From Hydrogenophaga sp. IBVHS2 (lineage in GTDB: Bacteria > Pseudomonadota > Gammaproteobacteria > Burkholderiales > Burkholderiaceae_C), in assembly GCF_002127215.1 (NCBI RefSeq), contig NZ_NFUT01000001.1, forward strand, positions 248,001 through 312,000: a DNA stretch of 64,000 bases, given 5' to 3'. The notes below the pieces were generated by a model. The model saw only the letters and a list, made by a program, of their open reading frames with translations. It was not told where the DNA came from and made no database searches. Positions 36,377-45,332 of this stretch are shown here, piece after piece. A program made the position numbers and the translations under genes. Within the stretch, counting starts at the first letter, position 1. Every line of letters starts with the position of its first letter.

Positions 36377-37545
36377 GGGCGGTGGTGCCGCGCCACGAAG
36401 GCCCGGTCGATCCGGTCCTTCCAGCGCCACACCCAGGCCCCGGCGGCCGACAGCGGCCCCCAGCTGGCCACCGCATGGCCGGTGCCGCACGACAGCAGGT
36501 TGAGCGTGACCTGCGGTGGCCAGTAGGCCTGCAGGGCCTGGCCGGTGGCCGCTCGCCGCAGGTTCATCGCCAGGGGCGGCCCGGCCCGCACCGCATGCAC
36601 GCCGCTGCGGGGGTAACGGTGGTCGGCTCGGTCGGCCACGTCGCCGGCGGCCAGCACATCGGGGTGGCTGGTGCTTTGCAGGAACCGGTTGGTGGCCACA
36701 TGGCCCTGCGGCCCCAGCGCCAGGCCGCTGCCCTGCAGCCAGGCCGGCGCCCCGCTGCCGGTGGCCAGCAGGGCCAGCTGGCATACCAGCGAGCCCGCCG
36801 TGCCCATGTGCACCGCCCCATCGTCCACGCCGGTGCACGGGACGGGCAGCACCGTGATGCGTTGTTGCCGCAGCTGCCGCTGCAGGCGGCGGCGAACGCC
36901 AGCCGGGTAGCCCGCCGCCACCGGCCCGCCGCCGGTCAGCAGCGACAGGCGCACACCCGCCAGGCCGGCCTGCGCCAGCCCCTGGCGGGCCGCGAACACC
37001 AGCTCGATGCCGGCGGCGCCGCTGCCGATCACGGCCACCGACGCCCCGTGTGGATGGTGCTGCTGCAGGCGCTGCACCGCCCGGGCCCAGCCGTCAACCA
37101 GGCCCTCGATGGGCCGCACCGCCAGGGCATGGCGCGAAGCGCCGGGCATGCGGGCTTCCAGCAGGTCGGCGTCCATCACGCCGCCGGTGTCGATGGACAG
37201 CAGCTCGTAGCCCAGCACGTCTTGCGCGGTGGCGCCCGCAGAGTCGGGCGTGTCGGGGGTGTCGACCAGCCGGACCTCGCGCCGCCCTGCATCGATGCCG
37301 GTGCAGCGTGCCTGCCGCCAGCGCACGCCGGCGGCACGGGCCAGCGGGGCCAGTGCGATGCGGCAGTCCTCGGGCCGGTAGTGCCCGGCGATCAGCCCCG
37401 GCACCATGCCGCTGTACATCAGGTGCGGCAGCGGCGAGACCAGGGTAATGTCCCAGCCGGTCCAGGGGCTGCGGGCCATGTCGGCCAGCACCGCCAGATG
37501 GGCATGGCCGCCGCCCAGCAGCACCAGCCGGCGCGCTGTGGTCAT
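36361..37545 (-). CDS. SelD-associated pyridine nucleotide-disulfide oxidoreductase
   Basis: 394-aa flavoprotein resembling type II NADH dehydrogenases: FAD motif RRLVLLGGGHAHLAVLADM at the N-terminus, HLMYSGMVPGLIAGHY, NAD(P) motif VAVIGSGAAGIELVFAA at about 170, and DVLAAGDVADR near 305. This family (TIGR03169, 'Nterm_to_SelD', as I recall it) is found in some organisms fused to the N-terminus of SelD; here it is a separate gene 0.7 kb away on the other strand. It may reduce a selenium species before selD. It overlaps the DUF3047 gene by four bases. Confidence 0.85.
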   Translation of the reverse strand: MTTARRLVLLGGGHAHLAVLADMARSPWTGWDITLVSPLPHLMYSGMVPGLIAGHYRPEDCRIALAPLARAAGVRWRQARCTGIDAGRREVRLVDTPDTPDSAGATAQDVLGYELLSIDTGGVMDADLLEARMPGASRHALAVRPIEGLVDGWARAVQRLQQHHPHGASVAVIGSGAAGIELVFAARQGLAQAGLAGVRLSLLTGGGPVAAGYPAGVRRRLQRQLRQQRITVLPVPCTGVDDGAVHMGTAGSLVCQLALLATGSGAPAWLQGSGLALGPQGHVATNRFLQSTSHPDVLAAGDVADRADHRYPRSGVHAVRAGPPLAMNLRRAATGQALQAYWPPQVTLNLLSCGTGHAVASWGPLSAAGAWVWRWKDRIDRAFVARHHRPQQPS

Positions 37546-38345
37546 CGACCCTCTGCGGGTTGCCAGCGCAGGTCGGCCACCCAGCCCAGGCTCTTGCTGC
37601 CGGTGTTGTCGCTGTCGGCCCCGATCACGATGCGGGTGATGCGCGGCAGCGGTGCGTCCGAGGAATGCTCCTCGCCGAACAGGGTCAGGAAGTCCCGGCC
37701 CAGGTCGCGGGACTCGGTGATCCAGCGCGAGAGCGGTGCACTGCGGCCCTGCAGGGTGATGAAGCGCACCCGCCGGGTGTAGGGGTTGGCCGCCTGCACC
37801 GGCGCCTGGTAGGTGCTGTCCCACACGTAGCACACGGTGGCGGTGGGCAGGTCTTCGCCGCTCACGCTGCGGGCCATGCGCAGCAGCTGGCGCTCCAGGA
37901 AGGGCACCTGGTCCATGGGATGGTCGAAGAAGGCGCACACCTTGAGCGCCGCATCGTCGCCGTTGCGGCTGAGGATGTCCGGGGCCGCGGTGCCGCCCAC
38001 CAGTGGCTGGTCCAGCCGCCAGCGCCAGGCCAGGCGCCGCACCGGCAGGACGCTGCCCGGCAGGCTGTGGACCAGGGTGCCGTAGGAGGCGTCGGTGACC
38101 ACCCGGATGCCTTCATGGCCGTCGACCTGGCCGGGCTCGAACACCGTCAGCGGTACCTGCCGCTGACGCGCCGGCAGACCGACCACGCGCCAGTCGGGGC
38201 CCAGCAGACCGGATTGCCCGAGCAGCGAAGGCAGGGGCGTGGGCAACGGCCCCGCGGCGGTGTCCTGGGCCCGGACGTTCGGCAGCACCTGCAGCAGCAG
38301 CGCGGCCAGCCAGATCAGCCTGGGCGGCCGGGAAAGGGATGACAT
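37542..38345 (-). CDS. Exported DUF3047 family protein
   Basis: 267-aa protein with a signal peptide (LIWLAALLLQVLPNVRAQ) and DUF3047 blocks: PVRRLAWRWRLDQPL, GDDAALKVCAFFDHP, ATVCYVWDSTYQ and WITESRDLGRDFLTLFGEE. DUF3047 proteins are periplasmic and their function is unknown to me. It is the first gene of a two-gene unit with the SelD-associated flavoprotein (ATGA overlap), an uncommon link worth noting. Confidence 0.87.
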   Translation of the reverse strand: MSSLSRPPRLIWLAALLLQVLPNVRAQDTAAGPLPTPLPSLLGQSGLLGPDWRVVGLPARQRQVPLTVFEPGQVDGHEGIRVVTDASYGTLVHSLPGSVLPVRRLAWRWRLDQPLVGGTAAPDILSRNGDDAALKVCAFFDHPMDQVPFLERQLLRMARSVSGEDLPTATVCYVWDSTYQAPVQAANPYTRRVRFITLQGRSAPLSRWITESRDLGRDFLTLFGEEHSSDAPLPRITRIVIGADSDNTGSKSLGWVADLRWQPAEGR

Positions 38346-38400
38346 GGTAGGGACGTCCTTCTGTGCAGCGGCGGCAATGGTAACGCCACAGGGCAGGGTA

Positions 38401-40560
38401 TCAGCCCCGGCGCCAGGCGTGATAACGCTCCAGCCAGCGCAGGACGCCCTGGGGTGCGTGTGCACGCCGCCATTCGCCGGCCGCGTACTTGTTGGCTTCG
38501 GACCACGTGGGGTAGGCGTGCACCGTGCCCAGGATCCGGTTCAGTCCCAGGCCGTGCTTCATGGCCAGCACGTACTCGGCCAGCAGTTCGGCCGCGTGCG
38601 AGCCGACGATGGTCACGCCCAGCAGGGTGTCCCGCCCCGGCACGGTCAGCACCTTCACGAAGCCGTGGGCTTCGCTGTCGGCCAGCGCCCGGTCCAGATC
38701 GTCGATGCCGTAACGCGTCACCTCGAACGGCACGCCCTGCGCAGTCGCTTCCTGTTCGTTCAGGCCGACACGGGCGATCTCGGGGTCGATGAACACCGCC
38801 GCCGGCATGACCCGCGCATCGACCCGGAAGCGCCGCAGATGGCCGAACAGCGCGTTCACCGCCGCATACCAGGCCTGATGGGCGGCCGCGTGGGTGAGCT
38901 GCCAGCGGCCGGTCACATCGCCCACGGCAAAGATGTGCGGGAAGCGGGTCTGCAGGGCGGCATCGGTTTCCAGCACGCGGCCATCGGCCAGCCCGAGGGC
39001 TTCGAGCCCGAATCCCTTCAGCCGCGCCTGCCGTCCCACCGCGCACAGCAGCAGGTCGAAGGGCAGTTCGTCAGGCGCGCCGTCACCCTGCAGCTGCAGC
39101 CGGCGCTCGCCGCCGCGCTGCACCACCCCCAGTGCCCGGTGGCCGCACAGCACCTGCACGCCGTCCTCGGCCAGTGCCGCCCTGGCGTGGTCGGAGACTT
39201 CGGCGTCTTCCTTGAGCAGCAGGCGCGGCGCCTGCTCCACCAGGGTCACACCGGCGCCCAGGCGGGCCAGGGCCTGCGACAGCTCGCAGCCGATCGGCCC
39301 GCCGCCCAGCACCGCCACGCGGCGCGGTGGTGCATCGAGTTCGGCCAGCGCGTCCCACAGGGTCTCGCTGGTCACGCAGGCCTCCTGGAGGCCCGGCAGG
39401 TCCGGCACGACCGGCGAGGCGCCGGTGGCGATCACGATGCTGCGCGCGCTCAGCCGCTGGGTGCCGCCCGCCTGCAAGGTCACCTCCACCGTCCACGGGT
39501 CGATCAGCTGCGCCCGGCCCTGCAGCACCTCCACGCCCAGGCCGGTGTAGCGCTCCACGCTGTCGTGCGGCTCGATGGACCGGATGACCGACCGCACCCG
39601 CGCCATCACCTCGCGCCAGGGCACCCCAGGTTCCACGGCCTGCAGACCCCAGCGGCCGGCATGCCGCATCTGGTGGGCCAGTTTCGCGCTGCGGATGAGG
39701 GCCTTGCTCGGCACGCAGCCGGTGTTGAGGCAGTCGCCCCCCATGGCCCCGGCCTCGATCAGCGTGACCTTCGCCTTGACGGTGGCACCGATGTAGGCCG
39801 TGACCAGTCCTCCCGCGCCGGCGCCGATCACGATCAGGTTGCGGTCGAAGCGGCGCGGGCGCCGGTCGGCCCAGGGGGCCAGCACCCGACGCCGACGCAG
39901 CAGGCCCATGACCCAGCGCGCCAGCCAGGGAAAGACGCCCAGCAGCACCAGCGAGCCCAGCAGGGCCGGGCTGAGCACGTCGCGCAGCGAGCCGATGGCC
40001 GCCAGCTGGGTGCCGGCGTTCACATAGACCAGGGTGCCGGGCAGCATGCCCAGCTGGCTCACGCCATAGAAGGTGCCGACCCGCATGCGGGTCAGTCCCA
40101 TGAGCAGGTTGATGAGGAAGAACGGCACCACCGGGATCAGCCGCAGGCTCAGCAGGTAGAAGGCGCCGTCGCGCTCGATGCCGCGTTCGATCTCGGCCAG
40201 CCGCTGACCGAAGCGGGCCTGCACCGCGTCCCGCAGCACGAAGCGCGACGCCAGGAAGGCCAGGGTGGCGCCCAGGCTGGAGGCGAACGACACGATCACC
40301 ACACCCCACCACAGGCCGAACAGCGCACCGCCGGCCAGCGTGATGACGGTGGCACCCGGCACCGACAGGGCGGTGGCCGCCACATAGAGCGCGAAGTAGG
40401 CCGCAGCCAGGCCCGCCGGATGCTGCTGCCGCAGCGCTTCGAGCTGGCCCTGCGCGTCCTTGAGGGCCTGCAGGTCGAGGTACCGGCCCAGATCGGCCAC
40501 GAAGAAGGCCGCCACGGCGGCCAGCAGCACCAGCAGCACACCGGCTTTTTTCAGATTCAC
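38401..40560 (-). CDS. TVP38/TMEM64-type membrane domain fused to mercuric reductase-like flavoprotein
   Basis: 719-aa two-part protein. Residues 1-235 are a TVP38/TMEM64 (VTT/DedA-related) membrane domain with ATALSVPGATVITLAGGALFG and LRLIPVVPFFLINLLMGLT. From 245 on it is a class I pyridine nucleotide-disulfide oxidoreductase with FAD motif VIGAGAGGLV, redox pair Cys277/Cys282 in GGDCLNTGCVPSK, NAD motif AVLGGGPIGCELSQALA, and a C-terminal dimer domain with GTVHAYPTWSEA. GTG 40560 is preceded by GGAGA at 8 bases. It lacks the extra C-terminal Cys pair of true mercuric reductases. Substrate is unknown. Confidence 0.9.
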   Translation of the reverse strand: MNLKKAGVLLVLLAAVAAFFVADLGRYLDLQALKDAQGQLEALRQQHPAGLAAAYFALYVAATALSVPGATVITLAGGALFGLWWGVVIVSFASSLGATLAFLASRFVLRDAVQARFGQRLAEIERGIERDGAFYLLSLRLIPVVPFFLINLLMGLTRMRVGTFYGVSQLGMLPGTLVYVNAGTQLAAIGSLRDVLSPALLGSLVLLGVFPWLARWVMGLLRRRRVLAPWADRRPRRFDRNLIVIGAGAGGLVTAYIGATVKAKVTLIEAGAMGGDCLNTGCVPSKALIRSAKLAHQMRHAGRWGLQAVEPGVPWREVMARVRSVIRSIEPHDSVERYTGLGVEVLQGRAQLIDPWTVEVTLQAGGTQRLSARSIVIATGASPVVPDLPGLQEACVTSETLWDALAELDAPPRRVAVLGGGPIGCELSQALARLGAGVTLVEQAPRLLLKEDAEVSDHARAALAEDGVQVLCGHRALGVVQRGGERRLQLQGDGAPDELPFDLLLCAVGRQARLKGFGLEALGLADGRVLETDAALQTRFPHIFAVGDVTGRWQLTHAAAHQAWYAAVNALFGHLRRFRVDARVMPAAVFIDPEIARVGLNEQEATAQGVPFEVTRYGIDDLDRALADSEAHGFVKVLTVPGRDTLLGVTIVGSHAAELLAEYVLAMKHGLGLNRILGTVHAYPTWSEANKYAAGEWRRAHAPQGVLRWLERYHAWRRG

Positions 40561-40649
40561 GACAATGGTCTCCGTCCGTTCAACGATGGTTGGTCGTGCC
40601 CTGTGCCGGTTTCTTGCATGGCCCGACCTTACACGCCCCTGCCGGCCCG

Positions 40650-41729
40650 ATGCCGAAAAACCCCGCCAGCGCCCCCGGTCCCTCGTCCCTGTCGCTGGAG
40701 CAGCGCCTTGGTCTCGCCCTGACGGCGGCCGGCTCGCCCCTGGCCACCAGCCGACTGCAGCGACTGCCCGATACCGGGCTGGCCCATGACCATGTGCGGC
40801 TCGGCGACAGCGGCTGGCTGGCCCGTGTGCCCAAACAGAGCCAGCTGGACCTGCCGGCCGATCTGAACCTGCGTTACCAGCAGGCCTGTTTCGAGCGCGC
40901 GTCGGTCGGCGGGCATGCACCGCGGCTGCAGGCGGTGTTGCCGCCGGATGCGCTGCTGCCCCGGGGCGCTCTGCTGGTGGAACACATTGCGGGGCGACCG
41001 GCAGTCCTTCCTCAGGACCTGCCGGCCCTGGCCGAAGCCCTGGCCGCCCTGCACACGCTGCCGCTGCCGGCACACGCCGCGCCCCTGATGGCCACCCCCG
41101 ATCCGCTGGCCGACCTGCTGGCCGAGATCGAACGCCAGGCCCGGCACCTGCCGCAGGCGGGTCTGGCCGAGGCCACCCGCTCGGCCATCGAGGCCGGGCT
41201 GGAGCGGTTGCGGCAGCGGGTGGCCGATCCCGCCCGTCCACCGGTCACCCTGGTGGCCTTCGATGCCCATCCCGGCAACTTCCTGATCCGCCCCGAGGGT
41301 CAGGCGGTGCTGGTCGATCTCGAGAAATGCCGCTACAGCCACCCGGGTCTGGACCTGGCCCATGCCACCCTCTACACCTCCACCACCTGGGATCTGCGCA
41401 GTCATGCGGTGCTCACCACCGAGCAGGAGATCGGGTTCCTGCAGGCCTGGGCGGCCCGGGCCGGGCCGCTGGCGCCGGCCTGCAGGCCCTGGCATGTGCC
41501 CCTGCGCCAGGCCATGTGGCTGTGGTCGATGACCTGGTGCGCCAAGTGGCGGGCCACGTCGGTCCGTCCCCCCGTGAGCGATGGCGAGGACTGGTCGGCG
41601 CAGCACAGCGACCCGGCGCTGGTGGCGCATGTGCGTGAGCGGGTCGACCACTACCTCGACCCGCACACGGTGCAGCGCGTGCTGGACGGCTTCGATGCGC
41701 TGCAGCGCGCCTGGGAAGGGTCGCCATGA
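40650..41729 (+). CDS. APH-family phosphotransferase
   Basis: 359-aa kinase-fold protein of the aminoglycoside/choline phosphotransferase superfamily. The catalytic loop DAHPGNFLI (Asp and Asn) is followed by the metal-binding VDLEKCRYSHPGLDLAH. There is no signal peptide. ATG 40650 was chosen; the frame is open 60 bases further. The stop overlaps the next gene by four bases, so its substrate is probably a sugar or nucleotide used or made by the fused transferase. Such kinases recur beside 'rSAM/selenodomain-associated' transferases. Confidence 0.83.
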   Translation: MPKNPASAPGPSSLSLEQRLGLALTAAGSPLATSRLQRLPDTGLAHDHVRLGDSGWLARVPKQSQLDLPADLNLRYQQACFERASVGGHAPRLQAVLPPDALLPRGALLVEHIAGRPAVLPQDLPALAEALAALHTLPLPAHAAPLMATPDPLADLLAEIERQARHLPQAGLAEATRSAIEAGLERLRQRVADPARPPVTLVAFDAHPGNFLIRPEGQAVLVDLEKCRYSHPGLDLAHATLYTSTTWDLRSHAVLTTEQEIGFLQAWAARAGPLAPACRPWHVPLRQAMWLWSMTWCAKWRATSVRPPVSDGEDWSAQHSDPALVAHVRERVDHYLDPHTVQRVLDGFDALQRAWEGSP

Positions 41730-43054
41730 CCGAGCGGCCCGCGCTGTCCATCGTCGTGCCGGTGCTGGATGAAGCGGCCAGCGTGGTGCTCCGGCTGCAG
41801 GCCTTGATGCCCTTGCGGGAGCGGGGCATGGAGGTGCTGGTGGTCGATGGCGGCAGCCGCGACGGCACCCCGGACCTGGCCGCCGGTTGGGCCGACGCGG
41901 TGCTGCTGGCCCCGCGTGGCCGGGCCGCCCAGATGAATGCCGGCGCCGACGCGGCACGGGGTCAGGTGCTGCTGTTCCTGCACGCCGACACCACCCTGCC
42001 GCCCGATGCCGACCTGTGCGTGATGCAGGCCATGGCCGCCGGCGCCCGGTGGGGCCGGTTCGACGTGCGCATCCAGGGTCGCCATCCATTGCTGCCGATG
42101 GTGGCCGCGCTCATGAACCGGCGCTCCCGCTGGAGCGGCATGGCCACCGGCGACCAGGCCATCTTCGTGCAGCGGCGCCTGTTTCAGGCGGTGGGCGGCT
42201 TTGCCGCGCTGCCGCTGATGGAAGACCTGGACCTCAGCCGACGCCTGCGCGCCATCGCGCCGGCGACCTGTCTGCGGCAGACGGTGCAGACCGCTGGCCG
42301 CCGCTGGGACACCCACGGCTTCTGGCGCACCGTCGGCCTCATGTGGCAGTTGCGCGCGGCCTGGGCCCTGGGCGCCGATGCGGCCGACCTGGCCCGCCGC
42401 TACGGTTACCGGCCCCGTGCGGGGGCGGCGGTGGCGGTGCTGGCCAAGGCGCCGGTGCCCGGTCTGGCCAAGACGCGGCTGGCGCCGCTGCTGGGCGATG
42501 CCGGCGCCGCACGCGCCCAGCGCGCCCTGCTGCGCCAGACCCTGCGCACCGTGCGGGCCGCGGCCATCGGCCCGCTCACCCTGTGGTGCGCGCCCGATGT
42601 CCACCACCGGCACTTCCGGGCCTGGCAGCGGCACCGGGGCGTGCCGCTGCTGCCTCAGCCCGAGGGCGATCTGGGCCGGCGGCTGTCGGCGGCGGTCATG
42701 CACCACTTCGCGACCGGCCACGGCCCCTTGATCCTGCTGGGCACCGACTGCCCGGCGCTCACGCCCGGCCACCTGCAGCAGGTGGCCGATGCCCTGCAGA
42801 CCCACGATGCGGCACTGCTGCCGGCCGAGGACGGCGGCTATGTGCTGCTGGGCCTGGGTCGACCGGTGCCGGCCGTGTTCGAGGGTGTGGCCTGGAGCAC
42901 GTCGGCCGTGGCCGACCAGACCCGCCAGCGGCTGCGGTCGGCGGGGCTGTCCGTGTGGGAAGGACCGTTGCTGTGGGATGTGGACGAGCCGGCCGACTGG
43001 CGACGCTGGCAGGCCCTCACCGCGGCGGTCAGCGATCAGGCCACGCCCAGCTGA
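41726..43054 (+). CDS. Fused glycosyltransferase and nucleotidyltransferase (rSAM/selenodomain-associated transferases 2 and 1)
   Basis: 442-aa two-domain protein. Residues 1-225 are a GT2-type transferase with LSIVVPVLDEAASVVLRL, VVDGGSRDGTPDLA, GRAAQMNAGADAARGQVLLFLHAD and MATGDQAIFVQ (TIGR04283 type). Residues 230-442 are a CofC/DUF2064-like transferase with VAVLAKAPVPGLAKTRLAP, ILLGTDCPALTP and EDGGYVLLGLG (TIGR04282 type). The two are often separate neighbours; here they are one chain. Their role is not settled; some occur in arsenosugar gene clusters. It overlaps a convergent ABC gene by 19 bases at the 3' end. Confidence 0.88.
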   Translation: MTERPALSIVVPVLDEAASVVLRLQALMPLRERGMEVLVVDGGSRDGTPDLAAGWADAVLLAPRGRAAQMNAGADAARGQVLLFLHADTTLPPDADLCVMQAMAAGARWGRFDVRIQGRHPLLPMVAALMNRRSRWSGMATGDQAIFVQRRLFQAVGGFAALPLMEDLDLSRRLRAIAPATCLRQTVQTAGRRWDTHGFWRTVGLMWQLRAAWALGADAADLARRYGYRPRAGAAVAVLAKAPVPGLAKTRLAPLLGDAGAARAQRALLRQTLRTVRAAAIGPLTLWCAPDVHHRHFRAWQRHRGVPLLPQPEGDLGRRLSAAVMHHFATGHGPLILLGTDCPALTPGHLQQVADALQTHDAALLPAEDGGYVLLGLGRPVPAVFEGVAWSTSAVADQTRQRLRSAGLSVWEGPLLWDVDEPADWRRWQALTAAVSDQATPS

Positions 43055-43665
43055 ACCCGCAGGGCGGGGTCGGCCACATCCGCCTCGTCGTGGGTGACCA
43101 GCACGGCCGGCATGCCGCGCTGGCGGATGTGGTCGAACACGAAGGCCCGGAACTGCGACCGCAGCGCGGTGTCGAGCCGGGAGAAGGGTTCGTCCAGCAA
43201 CAGGGCCCGCGGCCGGGCCAGCAGCGCCCGCATGAGGGCCACCCGCGCGCGCTGGCCGCCCGAGAGCGAGGCCGGATCGCGCTCGGCCATGCCGTCGAGG
43301 CCTGCCTCGGCCAGTGCCGATGCCACCTGCGCCCGTCGCTCGGCCAGCGGGCCGGGCGGCACCGCGAACAGCAGGTTCTCGCCCACGGTCATGTGGGCGA
43401 ACAGCAGATCGTCCTGGAACAGCAGACCCACGCCCCGTCGTTCGGTGGGCCAGTCGGTGATGTCCTGTCCGTCCAGCCGGACCCGGCCTGCAAACTGCAG
43501 GCCTTCCGGCAGGGTGCCCGCCACCGCGGCCAGCAGCGAGCTCTTGCCGCAGCCGCTGGGGCCCATGAGGGTGAGCACCTGGCCCGGTGCCACCTGCAGG
43601 TCCAGGCCCGCCACCAGGGTCTGGCGGGGCGTGCCCAGGCGATCGATCTGCAGCTGCAGGCTCAT
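43036..43665 (-). CDS. ABC transporter ATP-binding protein, YnjD type
   Basis: 209-aa ATPase with Walker A GPSGCGKSS, Q-loop LLFQDDLLFAHMTV, signature LSGGQRARVAL, Walker B ALLLDEPFS and switch VTHDEADV. It starts at ATG 43665, overlapping the permease stop by four bases. With the upstream permease and binding protein it forms a YnjBCD-type importer. Close relatives are placed in the iron/thiamine/spermidine class, but the ligand of this group is not established. Confidence 0.9.
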   Translation of the reverse strand: MSLQLQIDRLGTPRQTLVAGLDLQVAPGQVLTLMGPSGCGKSSLLAAVAGTLPEGLQFAGRVRLDGQDITDWPTERRGVGLLFQDDLLFAHMTVGENLLFAVPPGPLAERRAQVASALAEAGLDGMAERDPASLSGGQRARVALMRALLARPRALLLDEPFSRLDTALRSQFRAFVFDHIRQRGMPAVLVTHDEADVADPALRVQLGVA

Positions 43666-45290
43666 CGCGTCCTCCGTGGGGCGGCAAAGCGGCGCGGCCG
43701 GCCCACCCAGGCCGCCAGGGCAAACGCGGCCACCGGCAGCAGCCACTGCAGCCCGGCAAAGGCGCCCAGCAGCGAGCGCTGCCCACCGGCGGCCAGGGCG
43801 ACCGCCTCGGTGGTCACCGTGTCCAGACGGCCCGCCCCCAGGTAGAGCGTGGGCAGGTACTGCGCCACGCTGACCGCAAAGCCCACGGCCAGCGACGCCG
43901 CCAGCGACTGCCGCAGCAGCGGCCACTTCACCCGCCACAGCAAGGTCCAGCGCCCGTGACCCAGGCTGGCGCACACCTGCGCGTGGCGCGGATCGAAGCC
44001 CTGGTAGGCCGGGCTCAGCGACAGCAGCACATAGGGCAGCACCATGAGCGTGTGGGCCAGCCACAGCCCGGTGGCGGTGGCCTCCAGCCGCAGCCCCAGA
44101 CCCAGGCGGTACAGCCCCACCACCCACAGCACGCCCGGCAGCACCAGCGACGCGTAGAGCAGGGGGCGCGCCAGCCGGTCCCAGTGGCCCGGGGCGGTTT
44201 CCAGCCAGGCCACGCTCCACGCCAGCGCCACCGCGCTGCTGGCCAGGGCCAGCCAGAAGGTGGTGGCCAGCGTGGCGCTGCTGCCCGCCACGGTCTGCCA
44301 GGCGTCCAGGCTCCACAGGGTCGGCAGCAGGTCCGGGAAGGGCCACACACCGCTGACGCTGCCCACGGCCAGCAAGACCAGCACCAGCCCGTACAGCCCG
44401 GCCAGACACCCGAGCGGCCACAGTCCCGGCCGCTGCAGGCCCCGGGCCGGTGCGCCCCGTTGCCCGTCGAGGGCCGGGGAATGGCGCATCACGATGCGGT
44501 CGGCGGTGCCGGCACACAGGGCCACCAGGCCCACCAGCAGCAGGCCGGCGGCCGCGCCGCGCGACTGCACCAGCGCATCGGCATCGAGCAGCCACTGCCA
44601 GGCCTGCATGGCCAGTGTGGGCGGCGAGGCCGGCCCGATGACCAGGGCCATGTCGACCACGGTCAGGCCATAGGCCAGCACCGCCAACAGCGGCCACCGC
44701 AGACGCCGCGCCAGCTGCGGCCAGACCACGCGCACGAAGGCGGTCCGGGCGTTGTAGCCCAGGGTGCGCGCCAGCCCGTGTTCGGCCTGCCAGCGGCGCA
44801 GCACGTCGTCGCGGCGCAGCTGGGTGGCGGCAGTCCACAGCAGGAAGGGCACTTCCTTGACCACCAGCGCCAGCACCAGACCCAGGCCCCAGGGGTCCTG
44901 GGTGGTGGTCCAGGCCGGTGGCTGGTCCCAGCCGGCCAGCTGCGCCAGCAGCCGCAGCAACCAGCCGCTGGGTGCCAGCAGGAACACCAGCCCGATGGCC
45001 ATGGCCGCATGCGGCGTGGCCAGCATGACCGGCACCGGGCGCAGCAGCGACCCGAGCCGGCCGGCCACGAAGGCCCGCTGCAGCAGCCAGGCGCTGATCC
45101 ACCAGGCCAGCGCGGTGGAGGTCACGCCGGTGAGCAGGGTCAGACCCACCGAACGGACCAGTCCCGGCTGGGGCAGCAGGTCGCGCCAGCCGGCGCCGTC
45201 CAGCCCGGCCCCCAGGGCCAGCAGGGCCACGGTGGCGGTGGGCAGCCCGGCCAGCAGCAGCAGGGCAGCAGCAATCGGTCGGTGCTTCAA
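43662..45290 (-). CDS. ABC transporter permease, YnjC/ThiP type (fused dimer)
   Basis: 542-aa membrane protein containing two permease halves in one chain, each with about six hydrophobic segments, as in ThiP, FbpB and YnjC. EAA-like loops are at AEHGLARTLGYNARTAFVRV (first half) and CASLGHGRWTLLWRV (second half). It should form the whole membrane pore. ATG 45290 follows the binding-protein gene by 42 bases. It overlaps the ATPase gene by four bases. Confidence 0.9.
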   Translation of the reverse strand: MKHRPIAAALLLLAGLPTATVALLALGAGLDGAGWRDLLPQPGLVRSVGLTLLTGVTSTALAWWISAWLLQRAFVAGRLGSLLRPVPVMLATPHAAMAIGLVFLLAPSGWLLRLLAQLAGWDQPPAWTTTQDPWGLGLVLALVVKEVPFLLWTAATQLRRDDVLRRWQAEHGLARTLGYNARTAFVRVVWPQLARRLRWPLLAVLAYGLTVVDMALVIGPASPPTLAMQAWQWLLDADALVQSRGAAAGLLLVGLVALCAGTADRIVMRHSPALDGQRGAPARGLQRPGLWPLGCLAGLYGLVLVLLAVGSVSGVWPFPDLLPTLWSLDAWQTVAGSSATLATTFWLALASSAVALAWSVAWLETAPGHWDRLARPLLYASLVLPGVLWVVGLYRLGLGLRLEATATGLWLAHTLMVLPYVLLSLSPAYQGFDPRHAQVCASLGHGRWTLLWRVKWPLLRQSLAASLAVGFAVSVAQYLPTLYLGAGRLDTVTTEAVALAAGGQRSLLGAFAGLQWLLPVAAFALAAWVGRPRRFAAPRRTR

Positions 45291-45332
45291 CGGGGTCCGA
45301 GACGGCGGAACCGTGCCTTCGGCCTGGGATCG

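Noticed and set aside
38401..40560. Mercury-resistance operon
   Set aside because: The flavoprotein has the MerA-like CxxxxC pair but lacks the C-terminal Cys pair and heavy-metal domain, and there is no merR, merT or merP.
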